Positions 43,301-50,978 of a stretch of DNA of 64,000 bases are shown here, piece after piece. Numbering within the stretch: the stretch's first letter is position 1; each line of letters begins with the position of its first letter. The notes below the pieces were generated by a model that worked only from the letters and a program-made list of their open reading frames with translations, was not told the origin of the DNA and made no database searches. This DNA comes from Dehalogenimonas sp. 4OHTPN (GTDB lineage: Bacteria > Chloroflexota > Dehalococcoidia > Dehalococcoidales > Dehalococcoidaceae), in the NCBI RefSeq assembly GCF_040448695.1, contig NZ_CP159307.1:62001-126000 (forward strand), in the 5' to 3' direction. The translations under genes and the position numbers were made by a program.

Positions 43301-45442
43301 TCAAACGATAAAACTGTCGGCTTTAAGCGCCGCCAGGACGCGAAGGCAGCCCGCCTCGACCTGCCAACTTGAAAGCCCGTTCTTACGCGTCAATGAGCGA
43401 GAGATCTGGCGAATCGTATTCCGTCCGTTTGACAATCCCAAGATATCCCATGATACGGCGTCAAGCTGACATAAACGACGGGTAGCAGGATTAAAAACTA
43501 CCAACCGCCGTTGACGGACGTTCGGCGCAGATAATTGCCCGCGCACAAAGGCGGGAAGGTCAAAGTGTATGACTGATCGGGTCACACCGTCTGCCATGAG
43601 GGGCGTATAGTCTAAAGTCATTTCCAAAGACTCATTGACCAAACCATGGTATCTGTCCCCGGATGCCGGAATAGCGGCGCTTAAGTTAGACAAGCCTGGG
43701 TCGGTACTCTCATTGTGAGAGAGGTAGACCAGTAGATCCTCTTTCGAAAGAAACCGCATGATGTCATGGGTGGGATACGATAAGACGAGGCGATCCCAGG
43801 TTTTCCGGCTTAACGATTCAGCCTGGCTTCGGTTCAAGCCGGTTCTAGGTGAAAAATCGAACCCGACAGCCAGATAGCCAGTAGCATCTCCCGCAGGCAA
43901 ATCTATCCCGAATTCCTCCGGTGATGCTAAGACGGCAGAGCCGCGTGTTAGCGAAAAATGGCCGATATTGAATGAACGAATCACTTCACTGTTTTGCTCT
44001 ATAAAACTGATTGTTTCTTCCGCTTCTGCCAGCGTTTCACCCGGAAAACCGAGGAAGATGTAGAGGTGATCCCAAATGCCGGCGGCTACCAGGTTGCGGC
44101 ATACTGCCAGCGCCAGTTCCCGGGTAGTCCCTTTCCGCATCAAGCCCAGCACCCGGTCGCAGCCGGATTCGAGACCGATGTAAACCACGCGAAAACCCGC
44201 CTGGTACATCTCTTGGCAAAGGCTGCCATCGAATTGAGCTTCCAGGCGGATATTCGTCGAAAACCGGCAATCAGCCTTACTCTCGAGAAACGTTCGGGTT
44301 AGGCCCGACATCAGAGACGGAGCGATGGCCTCATCACAAAAGGAGAAATGCCTGACGTTGTAACGACGGGACAGGTGGTCGATATCGGCGGCAACCTTTC
44401 TGGGTACTGAGGGACGGTATCTGTTCTCATAGGAAACGTTGTGGGAGCAAAAAGCGCACTTGCCCCAATAGCAGCCGCGTGAGGCTAGAACCGGCAGGAC
44501 CGGTTCAGGCGATAAATACTTGCGGAGAACCAGGCCGTCAAAGTCCGGAGGCGGCAATTCAGCCATCGAATCGGGTGGCACAGGGGAATTCTTCCGGACC
44601 GTTTTACCGTCATACCAAATCAGATTCGGGACGTCCGTCAGGGTTTCGCTACGCTCCACCCTCTTGACCAACTCAAGCAATGGACGTTCGCCTTCGAGGA
44701 TGACAAGCGAATCGAAATACCTGGTGAAAAAGCCCGGGTGACTGCTAAACACGGATGCCAGCAAGGTCACCAGATAGCCGCCGAGGACAATATGGCACCC
44801 AGGAAGAGCTTTTTTTACCAGGCGAGCTAAAGTAAGACCAGGTATCAACTGGGACTCGGCGTTAATTGAAATACCTATCAGGTCGGGACCCTGATCTTTC
44901 AGCCACGGAGAAGTTTGTTCTTCAAAATACCCCAAATAAGGATTCTGGCTACCGTCCGCGGTCAAGATTTCAACGCTATCGAAACGGCCGTCAAATGACG
45001 GCATAGAAAACGACGTCAGCTGGAGACGGGAAGGGAAGTGTGCTGCCGAGACCACAGCCAGCGCGTCTTCCAGTGTTCGGCGGGCTTGGGATAGGGTGTT
45101 GGCATCGAAATACTGGTGATCATGGAAAACCGCTTTAGCTTCTTCGACAGTGGTGGAAATGGACTCAATAGATAATTTTGCCAGAAAAAGATCGGCATAC
45201 CGCTGCTGCTCTATTCCAGGCTCGAGACTGGCTTTGGTATCCAGAACAGTAAATCGGTCTTCGATGCGACCCTTCAATGACTGTAAATAGCGGCGGGAAA
45301 GGAAATGTTCATATGATTCGATGCTCAGATCTTTTTGAACGACATCGATGCCCTGTCCTTTCAAGAAAGCATACAGCGAAGGCATACCGAGAGGAGGCTG
45401 ATACGGTAGCCATTGCGGGGGAAAGAGCAGCACTACGTTCAT
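43301..45442 (-). CDS. B12-binding radical SAM protein with C-terminal PqqD-like domain (rdhA-3-linked)
   Basis: Protein of 713 aa and paralogue of the one at 37079: the N-termini match (NVVLLFPPQWLPYQPPLGM against KALLVFPPQWTPFRPYLSL) and the cores share RKYLSPEPVLPVL. The cluster motif is CX4CX2C at Cys324, Cys329 and Cys332 (GCYWGKCAFC). The final about 65 residues (FNPATRRLCQLDAVSWDIL onward) form a PqqD-like winged helix. It follows rdhA-3 on the same strand after 78 bp holding a hairpin. Substrate unknown. Confidence 0.88.
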   Translation of the reverse strand: MNVVLLFPPQWLPYQPPLGMPSLYAFLKGQGIDVVQKDLSIESYEHFLSRRYLQSLKGRIEDRFTVLDTKASLEPGIEQQRYADLFLAKLSIESISTTVEEAKAVFHDHQYFDANTLSQARRTLEDALAVVSAAHFPSRLQLTSFSMPSFDGRFDSVEILTADGSQNPYLGYFEEQTSPWLKDQGPDLIGISINAESQLIPGLTLARLVKKALPGCHIVLGGYLVTLLASVFSSHPGFFTRYFDSLVILEGERPLLELVKRVERSETLTDVPNLIWYDGKTVRKNSPVPPDSMAELPPPDFDGLVLRKYLSPEPVLPVLASRGCYWGKCAFCSHNVSYENRYRPSVPRKVAADIDHLSRRYNVRHFSFCDEAIAPSLMSGLTRTFLESKADCRFSTNIRLEAQFDGSLCQEMYQAGFRVVYIGLESGCDRVLGLMRKGTTRELALAVCRNLVAAGIWDHLYIFLGFPGETLAEAEETISFIEQNSEVIRSFNIGHFSLTRGSAVLASPEEFGIDLPAGDATGYLAVGFDFSPRTGLNRSQAESLSRKTWDRLVLSYPTHDIMRFLSKEDLLVYLSHNESTDPGLSNLSAAIPASGDRYHGLVNESLEMTLDYTPLMADGVTRSVIHFDLPAFVRGQLSAPNVRQRRLVVFNPATRRLCQLDAVSWDILGLSNGRNTIRQISRSLTRKNGLSSWQVEAGCLRVLAALKADSFIV

Positions 45443-45464
45443 TGAAGGTTATTTTAACATGAAT

Positions 45465-45498
45465 AAACTTGTGGGGGTTCTCACACCCCCACAAGTTT
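45465..45498 (-). terminator. Hairpin after rdhA-3
   Basis: 13-bp stem (45465-45477 with 45486-45498), 8-nt loop, followed on the minus strand by TATTC with only a short T stretch from the stem end. It lies between rdhA-3 and the radical SAM gene and probably terminates most rdhA transcripts. Confidence 0.7.
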
Positions 45499-45520
45499 TG
45501 TTTAGCAGTTGGAGTAGATC

Positions 45521-46942
45521 CTAGTAGGTTTTGTGGTGGGCTGTGACCGATGTATCGAAACCAAGGGTGGGTTGAGCCAGATCCCACCAGCTTTCCTTAT
45601 CCTCACGCAAACCGTAGCCCCACCAGCTATCAGCCTTCCACAGGAAGCTGTTGAGCGCAGGCGTGGTCGCCAAAGCGGCTTTTACATAGCTGTGAACGGC
45701 AGCCGCACCGGTATTGAAGGTACAGGTAGCCATGCAGGTATGACAACCGCCGAAGGTGGCTTTCAAGCTCCAGCAATCAACGCCGTTAGTCCAGAACTGT
45801 TTCTTGCCGGGAACGTGAGTGGTGTCTTCCTTGCCGTAAATCTGCGGGATTTCCCATGAAGGCTCGTTATCCTGTGAGATCGAATTCGTCGGGCAGGCGT
45901 CAGCGCATTTGTGACAGGTATGGCAGAAGCGCCAGATACCGGCGTCGACAGGCGGGGTTGGTTCGACTGGAATATCCATAACCACGCTGAAGGCTCCGGT
46001 TACCGTGCCGTACTCCGGGCTGATGCAGACACCATTGTTACGGCCTCCTTCAACCAGGCCAGTGAGCGTATTAGTAGCAATAGTCGGAATAGCCCCGCAG
46101 ACCGGGGTGGTATAACCGTAGATCTGGTAGCCCAGCATCCGGGCGAATTGTTGCAAGCGCGTTTGGACAATCGACCATTGGCTGTAGCGGATGGAGTTGC
46201 CGGCGCTGGCAATATCTGAACTGGGTGTAGTGCGGAACATTTCCTTAGACAGCGGATGGAGAAACGCCATATCGTATAGGGGTACTGAAGAAGGGAAGAC
46301 TAGCTTGTCCTTAGCCTCGTAGCCGAGCGGAACATCCTCAAAGACATACTTCTGGTGGGCGGCGGCCTTATCATACTCACGGACGAGCTTATCCTTGACC
46401 TTCTGGTCAATTTCAGCGAAGCCGACAGTACCCATGCCGTAGAAACGGGCGGCGGCACGCAGCATCTTGCTGTTCTCTTCCGGGGAGCCTTGCCACTTGG
46501 GTACTCCCATTTGTTCCGGTGTTTTAGCTGACTGCAAACCCATGAAACTGATGGTAGCCTGATAAAGGCCACCGGAGAGGGCTCTGTCGCGAAGGTTCAT
46601 CCCCGGTGTGCTGTTTTTAAGTGTCTCGGTAGAAAACGCTGCTGCTTCAGAAGAACGTTTTTGCCGTTCTGCGTCACCCATGAAGTAGGTCTGGCATGAG
46701 CCGTCCTGGCCGGTCCACTTGCCGTCGGAACGGTACATTTGGCTCCAGTCTAATTCTACGGTAGGTTCATCAATTTCACGGTTCTTGATCCACCAGGCGC
46801 GCTTGAACTGTGCTGACTGAGAGCCGATCAACTCATCAAGGTCGTTAAAACTCGGAGCAGTCAAAGCGACAGCGCCTGTGGCGGTAAGCCCAAGTGCTTT
46901 CATGAACTCACGGCGACTGACAGTGCTGTGAAACTGTGTCAT
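45521..46942 (-). CDS. rdhA: Reductive dehalogenase catalytic subunit (RdhA-3)
   Basis: RdhA of 473 aa with Tat signal (SRREFMK, residues 9-15) and cluster ligands Cys340/343/346/350 and Cys390/400/403/407. The ATG at 46942 overlaps the TAA of a 26-aa upstream frame (TAATG) and follows AAGGAG within that frame. No rdhB gene follows; after a hairpin comes a B12-binding radical SAM gene. A MarR gene diverges from it. Its closest visible relative in the window at the signal region is RdhA-2 (FHSTVSRREFMK in both). Confidence 0.95.
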   Translation of the reverse strand: MTQFHSTVSRREFMKALGLTATGAVALTAPSFNDLDELIGSQSAQFKRAWWIKNREIDEPTVELDWSQMYRSDGKWTGQDGSCQTYFMGDAERQKRSSEAAAFSTETLKNSTPGMNLRDRALSGGLYQATISFMGLQSAKTPEQMGVPKWQGSPEENSKMLRAAARFYGMGTVGFAEIDQKVKDKLVREYDKAAAHQKYVFEDVPLGYEAKDKLVFPSSVPLYDMAFLHPLSKEMFRTTPSSDIASAGNSIRYSQWSIVQTRLQQFARMLGYQIYGYTTPVCGAIPTIATNTLTGLVEGGRNNGVCISPEYGTVTGAFSVVMDIPVEPTPPVDAGIWRFCHTCHKCADACPTNSISQDNEPSWEIPQIYGKEDTTHVPGKKQFWTNGVDCWSLKATFGGCHTCMATCTFNTGAAAVHSYVKAALATTPALNSFLWKADSWWGYGLREDKESWWDLAQPTLGFDTSVTAHHKTY

Positions 46943-47022
46943 TATTTTCTCTCCTTTATAAATGAACTAAATTTGCAGTCTTTGCCGCTGTCATCCGGTC
47001 TCTCCCGGGTGCCATTAGTCAT
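46942..47022 (-). CDS. 26-aa leader ORF upstream of rdhA-3
   Basis: Frame of 26 codons from ATG 47022, with a good AAAGGAG ribosome-binding site 7 nt upstream, ending in TAA that shares its last base with the rdhA-3 ATG. The peptide begins MTNGTRERPDD, has one Cys and ends in basic residues. The TAAAAATACG promoter block lies 95 bp upstream of this ATG, close to the 105-117 bp seen at rdhA-4 and rdhA-1, which supports it as the first translated frame. It is probably a translational-coupling leader. Confidence 0.55.
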   Translation of the reverse strand: MTNGTRERPDDSGKDCKFSSFIKERK

Positions 47023-47062
47023 TTTCAATCTCCTTTTATCAATCTATTCTTAATCTTTAGGT

Positions 47063-47117
47063 ATCATATGGTAACACAATATTCTATATAGAACATCCGC
47101 TAAATGACGTATTTTTA
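47063..47117 (-). promoter_or_regulatory. Promoter/operator region of rdhA-3
   Basis: Reading on the minus strand: TAAAAATACG (47117-47108), GCGGAT (47100-47095), the perfect 12-bp palindrome TTCTATATAGAA (47093-47082) and a -10-like TATGAT (47068-47063). The first two blocks recur upstream of rdhA-4 with identical 7-bp spacing. The palindrome is the size of a MarR operator, and a MarR gene diverges from here. Confidence 0.6.
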
Positions 47118-47227
47118 GTGATACTTTCATTACAAGAAAATTAAAGTGGTTTAATAAGACCGGCTGACAAGTTTACTCGTCGTTTGTCTGCCTCTATCAT
47201 TTGTGATATCTCTTCTGGTCTATTAGA

Positions 47228-47725
47228 ATGTTCGGCAATTCGGAAACTCTAGAAAAAATTATGCCGCAAAAAGTCATTTCTTACACCGACCCGACGCTGG
47301 ATATATGGGCGCGTTTCATGAGGACGCGGAATCTTCTATATAAGGTGTTCGCCCGTGATTTAAGGGAACTGGGAATCAAGCCCGAGCAACTCGGCATTCT
47401 GAATATTTTGAAGAAAATAGAAGGACCCGTTACGCCGGCGATGATTTCCAGGGTTTATAGACGCGAACCGCAAACGGTGTCGGTCAACTTGAAACGGCTG
47501 GAAGGGCGGGGATTGGTTAAACTGGTTAAAGACCTGGAGAAACGCAACATGATACGCGTGGAAATAACTGATGCTGGGATTGCGATCTGGGAACTTGGGA
47601 GAACCAAAACGGCAGCGGTGAGCCAAGCGTTTAAAGTGTTGTCACCGGACGACCTGATTCAATTAAGCTTGATCATCGATAAGCTGTCCGATTCAGCGCA
47701 ACAAGTGCTGAAATCCCATTCATAA
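47228..47725 (+). CDS. MarR-family transcriptional regulator divergent from rdhA-3
   Basis: Winged-helix regulator of up to 165 aa. The helix-turn-helix region is VTPAMISRVYRREPQTVSVNLKRL, followed by the wing (KDLEKRNMIRVEITDAG). It diverges from rdhA-3 and its leader, so it probably controls them through the palindrome at 47082-47093. The start may be the ATG at 47228 or the one at 47261, neither with a strong ribosome-binding site. It is not closely similar to the MarR protein at 2024. Confidence 0.88.
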   Translation: MFGNSETLEKIMPQKVISYTDPTLDIWARFMRTRNLLYKVFARDLRELGIKPEQLGILNILKKIEGPVTPAMISRVYRREPQTVSVNLKRLEGRGLVKLVKDLEKRNMIRVEITDAGIAIWELGRTKTAAVSQAFKVLSPDDLIQLSLIIDKLSDSAQQVLKSHS

Positions 47726-47771
47726 TGATATAATGCTGTACATCTTCTGCTGACTTAAACGGAGAAATACC

Positions 47772-48485
47772 ATCGATATTATCCCCGCCATAGACATCCG
47801 CGGCGGCCGCTGCGTGCGGCTGGTCCAGGGCGACTACAACCGTGAAACCGTCTATTCCGACAACCCTGTTGAAATGGCATTAAAGTGGCAGTCCATGGGC
47901 GCACCGCGGCTGCACGTCGTCGACCTGGACGGCGCTGCTTCCGGTGAAATGATCAACATGGACGTCATTTCCCAGATCGTCACCGCAGTGTCGGTACCGG
48001 TCCAGCTAGGCGGCGGCATCCGCGACATCGAAAGTATCAAGAAGCTGCTTTCGGCCGGCATCGACCGGGTCATCATCGGCACCGCGGCGGTCGAAAACCC
48101 GGATCTGGTAAAGGAAGCCTGCGCCAAGTACAACGAATCCGTCATTGTCAGCCTGGATGCCCGGGACGGCAAGATGGCGGTCAAGGGCTGGCAGGAAGAC
48201 ACCGACCTGCCGGTGCTGCAGTTCGCCCGGCAGATGATGGCGCTGGGCGTCCGCCGCTTCGTTTTCACCGACATCTCCCGCGACGGCATGCTGACCGAAC
48301 CCAACTTTACCGCCCTGTATGACCTGATCGATGCCCTCCGGATACCGGTGATCGCCTCCGGCGGCATCGCCTCGATCAGCCACCTGAAGATTTTGAAGCT
48401 TATCGGGGCTTCGGGTGCCATCCTGGGCAAGTCACTCTACGCCGGGACCATCAACCTGCGGCAGGCCCTCTACGCCGCCGCCTGA
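47772..48485 (+). CDS. hisA: Phosphoribosylformimino-5-aminoimidazole carboxamide ribotide isomerase, ATC start
   Basis: (Beta-alpha)8-barrel isomerase of histidine biosynthesis, 237 aa. Both phosphate-binding repeats (GGGIRD near residue 80 and ASGGIAS near 200) and the catalytic Asp residues (AIDIRGG near 8; FTDISRDG near 170) are seen. No ATG, GTG or TTG exists between the upstream in-frame stop (47751) and codon 15. The ATC at 47772 lies 7 nt after GGAG and lines up exactly with the family's initiating Met (XDIIPAIDIRGG). I therefore take ATC as the start codon, or a mutated or misread ATG. Confidence 0.9.
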   Translation: MDIIPAIDIRGGRCVRLVQGDYNRETVYSDNPVEMALKWQSMGAPRLHVVDLDGAASGEMINMDVISQIVTAVSVPVQLGGGIRDIESIKKLLSAGIDRVIIGTAAVENPDLVKEACAKYNESVIVSLDARDGKMAVKGWQEDTDLPVLQFARQMMALGVRRFVFTDISRDGMLTEPNFTALYDLIDALRIPVIASGGIASISHLKILKLIGASGAILGKSLYAGTINLRQALYAAA

Positions 48486-48593
48486 TCATCAATTTCCAAT
48501 AACCAAGATACAATAATCAAACAACTCAAAACACCAAATCTAAATAACCAAACGGGTTCGTGTCGATAATACAGTCGGAGGAGAAGAGCTTTC
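48486..48593 (+). other. AT-rich spacer between hisA and hisI
   Basis: 108 bp of low GC containing repeated AATAACCAA-like units (near 48498, 48512 and 48542), unlike the flanking genes. No frame is coding. hisF, often found between hisA and hisI, is absent here. Confidence 0.5.
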
Positions 48594-48938
48594 ATGGCAG
48601 TCAAGGGCAAGGGTCTCAAACTGGATGACAAGGGGCTGGTGGCGGCTATCGTGCAGGACGCCAACACCGGTCAGGTGCTGATGCTGGGTTATATGAACAA
48701 GGAGTCGGCCAAGCTGACACTGGAGACGGGCAGCGTCTGGTTCTACAGCCGCAGCCGGCAGGAACTGTGGAACAAGGGCGCCACGTCAGGCAACAAGCTC
48801 ATGGTCAAGGAAGTGTGGCTGGACTGCGATAACGACGCCATCCTGGTCAAGGCTGAGCCGATGGGCCCGACCTGCCACACCGGCGAGGTGAGCTGCTTCT
48901 ATGAACCGCTGACTATGGAGTGCGTGTCGCAGACGTAG
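48594..48938 (+). CDS. hisI: Phosphoribosyl-AMP cyclohydrolase
   Basis: Opens the purine ring of PR-AMP in histidine biosynthesis, 114 aa, the cyclohydrolase part only (no HisE fusion). Signatures are GYMNKESAKLTLETG and YSRSRQELWNKGATSGN. The metal-binding Asp/Cys set DCDNDAILVK and GPTCHTGEVSCF is complete. The ATG at 48594 follows GGAGGAG. A terminator follows. Confidence 0.95.
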   Translation: MAVKGKGLKLDDKGLVAAIVQDANTGQVLMLGYMNKESAKLTLETGSVWFYSRSRQELWNKGATSGNKLMVKEVWLDCDNDAILVKAEPMGPTCHTGEVSCFYEPLTMECVSQT

Positions 48939-48963
48939 GGCTAAAACGAAAGCCCCGAAAATC

Positions 48964-49003
48964 AATAAGTCGGCCTTGCCGCCCGTGGCAAGGCCGACTT
49001 ATT
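48964..49003 (+). terminator. Bidirectional-type terminator after hisI
   Basis: 17-bp stem (48964-48980 with 48987-49003) with a 6-nt loop, ending in ATTT. It lies between hisI and the convergent DUF1385 gene and could serve both. Confidence 0.75.
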
Positions 49004-49068
49004 TCCGTGGCTGTAGAAATCTGAGGCAACCGCCAATTCCCATCGAGGGCAAAGAAAGGCGGCGCAGG

Positions 49069-50031
49069 CTAGGTCAGGGCGTCAGGTCCGGCGGCAGGCG
49101 CCGGTTCGGCCGGGACTTCTACGGGGACCGCCGCCGGCGCAGGGTACAGCTCGGCCTCCAGCTCCGGATGGTCGTCGACCAGCGCCTTTTTTAAAGCGGC
49201 GATGCCGACCTCAATCTGGGCCAGTTCCGGCTGGCGGGTGGTCATCGCCTGAAGCCACAAGCCAGGGCGGGCCAGGGCCTGGACCAGGGCGTTTCCGCCG
49301 TGGCCGGCGGCGTAGCGGGTGAATTCATATGACAGCCCGGCGATAACCGGCAGCAGCAGGATGCGGGAGGCCACCATTAGCCACAACGCCGGCTTGCCCA
49401 GCAGGCTGAAGATCATGATGGCGATAACCATCACCGCCAGCAGGAAAGCCGTGCCGCAGCGGGTGTGGGCGGTGGAGAATTCGCGGACGGCCAGGGGCTC
49501 CAGCTTCACCCGGTGCTCATAAGCGTTGATGGTTTGATGCTCGGCACCGTGATAGGCAAAGACGCGCCGGATATCAGGCATGCGTCCTATGGCGGCCAGG
49601 TATGCGATGAACAGTGCCAGGCGGATCAACCCCTCGACAAGCGCGAACAGGAATCCCGAGCCGAGCAGATCGCCGAGTAGATTGGCTAAAAACAACGGCG
49701 TCAGGAAGAAGATGGCCACCGACAGGGCCAGCGAGAAGCCGACCATGCCCCACATCACCCAGGGCGAGACCTCTTCTGTCTCTTCCTCCAGGGCGACGTC
49801 AGCTGAGCGCATCAGCGCCTGGACACCGAGCAGCATCGCCTCCAGCAGGACGATAACGCCGCGGAAAAACGGGAGCTGGCGCAGCCTGCCGGTGTAAATC
49901 TTCGGCAGCGGCCTGGCTTCGACCAGGATTTCTCCTTTGGGGCGGCGGACGGCGGTCACCAGCGACTTCTGGCCGCGGATCATGACGCCCTCGATGATCG
50001 CCTGGCCGCCGTAGTAGAATTTTTGCGTCAT
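49069..50031 (-). CDS. DUF1385 membrane protein (YqhQ-like)
   Basis: Protein of 320 aa with the family start YYGGQAIIEGVMIRG and about four transmembrane helices. The polar segment YHGAEHQTINAYEH and HTRCGTAFLL carry conserved His and Cys residues that could bind metal. The family often neighbours rpmE and prfA in Gram-positive bacteria; here it follows rpmE on the same strand after a terminator. Function unknown. Confidence 0.88.
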   Translation of the reverse strand: MTQKFYYGGQAIIEGVMIRGQKSLVTAVRRPKGEILVEARPLPKIYTGRLRQLPFFRGVIVLLEAMLLGVQALMRSADVALEEETEEVSPWVMWGMVGFSLALSVAIFFLTPLFLANLLGDLLGSGFLFALVEGLIRLALFIAYLAAIGRMPDIRRVFAYHGAEHQTINAYEHRVKLEPLAVREFSTAHTRCGTAFLLAVMVIAIMIFSLLGKPALWLMVASRILLLPVIAGLSYEFTRYAAGHGGNALVQALARPGLWLQAMTTRQPELAQIEVGIAALKKALVDDHPELEAELYPAPAAVPVEVPAEPAPAAGPDALT

Positions 50032-50064
50032 GCCGGAATCTTACTCCACAAAACCCGATCTAAC

Positions 50065-50096
50065 AAAAAAGGGGCGGTTTATCGCCGCCCCCTTTT
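50065..50096 (-). terminator. Rho-independent terminator of the rplU-rpmA-rpmE operon
   Basis: 7-bp GGGGCGG/CCGCCCC stem (50071-50077 with 50085-50091) followed on the minus strand by TTTTTT (50070-50065). It lies 16 bp beyond the rpmE stop. Confidence 0.88.
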
Positions 50097-50112
50097 GAAT
50101 CGACAAAACAGT

Positions 50113-50322
50113 TTACTTATCCTTGAGGCCGTAGCGCTGCTTGAAGCGGTCTACGCGGCCGGCGGTGTCCACCATGCGCTTCTCGCCGGTGTAGAACGGG
50201 TGGCACTTGTTGCAAAGCTCCACTTTGATCTCCGGCTTGGTCGAGCCCAGCAGGAAGGTGTTGCCGCAGGAGCAGGTCACCTTGGATTCAGGGAAAAACT
50301 TGGGGTGCAATTTCTCTTTCAT
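50113..50322 (-). CDS. rpmE: 50S ribosomal protein L31
   Basis: Small zinc-ribbon ribosomal protein of 69 aa (MKEKLHPKFF onward). The zinc ligands CSCG and CNKC mark the zinc-containing form. AGGAG lies 5 nt before the ATG at 50322; a GTG at 50328 is also in frame. Third gene of the L21-L27-L31 operon. Confidence 0.95.
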   Translation of the reverse strand: MKEKLHPKFFPESKVTCSCGNTFLLGSTKPEIKVELCNKCHPFYTGEKRMVDTAGRVDRFKQRYGLKDK

Positions 50323-50330
50323 GGTCACTC

Positions 50331-50585
50331 CTAGACAGTCTTGACGCTGGCCATCTTGCGGTTGTTGGCCGTGGGGGCGAACTCCACGATGCCGTCAGCC
50401 AGGGCGAAAAGGGTGTGGTCCCGGCCGATGCCAACGTTCTCGCCGGCTTTGATGGGCGTGCCGCGCTGGCGCACCAGGATGGTGCCGGCCAATACCCGTT
50501 CGCCGCCGTAGCGCTTGACACCCAGCATCTTGGGTTTGGAATCTCGTCCGTTGCGGCTTGAACCGCCGCCTTTTTTATGAGCCAT
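50331..50585 (-). CDS. rpmA: 50S ribosomal protein L27
   Basis: Ribosomal protein of 84 aa. The N-terminus [16 protein letters not shown] reaches the peptidyl-transferase centre without a cleavable leader. The body [18 protein letters not shown] is highly conserved. It starts 17 bp after rplU. Confidence 0.97.
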   Translation of the reverse strand: MAHKKGGGSSRNGRDSKPKMLGVKRYGGERVLAGTILVRQRGTPIKAGENVGIGRDHTLFALADGIVEFAPTANNRKMASVKTV

Positions 50586-50602
50586 TTTTCAAATCTCCTA
50601 TG

Positions 50603-50920
50603 TTACTTGGGGGCAACGATGCTTTCGATCTTCAGGCGGGTGAACACGGCGCGGCCGCCGACGCGGGTGTGGGCGCGACTCTTGGCTTTGAAGCGCAGAC
50701 CGCGGACTTTTTCACCCATGCCGGTGCCTTCAGCCTTGGCGACAACCTTGGCACCTTCAACTACCGGTTTGCCGATCATGTCATTCTGCCCATCAGAGAA
50801 GAACAGAACACGATCCATCTCGACGGTAGACCCGTCTTCCACATTCAAATGATCAACATCGAGGGTCTGACCCTCAGTTACCTTATACTGCTTGCCGCCG
50901 GATTCAACTATAGCGTAAAT
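50603..50920 (-). CDS. rplU: 50S ribosomal protein L21, ATT start
   Basis: Ribosomal protein of 105 aa, the normal length. The conserved N-terminus XYAIVESGGKQYKV begins at an ATT codon (50920-50918), 6 nt after GGAGG. Upstream in frame there is no ATG, GTG or TTG before a stop codon. The first later start-like codon (a TTG at 50848) would remove 24 conserved residues. AUU therefore appears to be the start codon. An AUU start is known for infC, where it serves autoregulation; whether that applies here is unknown. C-terminal GLRFKAKSRAHTRVGGR is typical. Confidence 0.9.
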   Translation of the reverse strand: MYAIVESGGKQYKVTEGQTLDVDHLNVEDGSTVEMDRVLFFSDGQNDMIGKPVVEGAKVVAKAEGTGMGEKVRGLRFKAKSRAHTRVGGRAVFTRLKIESIVAPK

Positions 50921-50949
50921 GGCGCACCTCCAGATAAAAACAACTTGCC

Positions 50950-50978
50950 ATTATACCAATCCGTAAGCGGCCGTGCAA
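50950..50978 (-). promoter_or_regulatory. Promoter of the rplU operon
   Basis: Minus strand TTGCAC (50978-50973), a 17-bp spacer and TATAAT (50955-50950). The expected leader is about 23 nt and carries the GGAGG for rplU. Confidence 0.75.
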
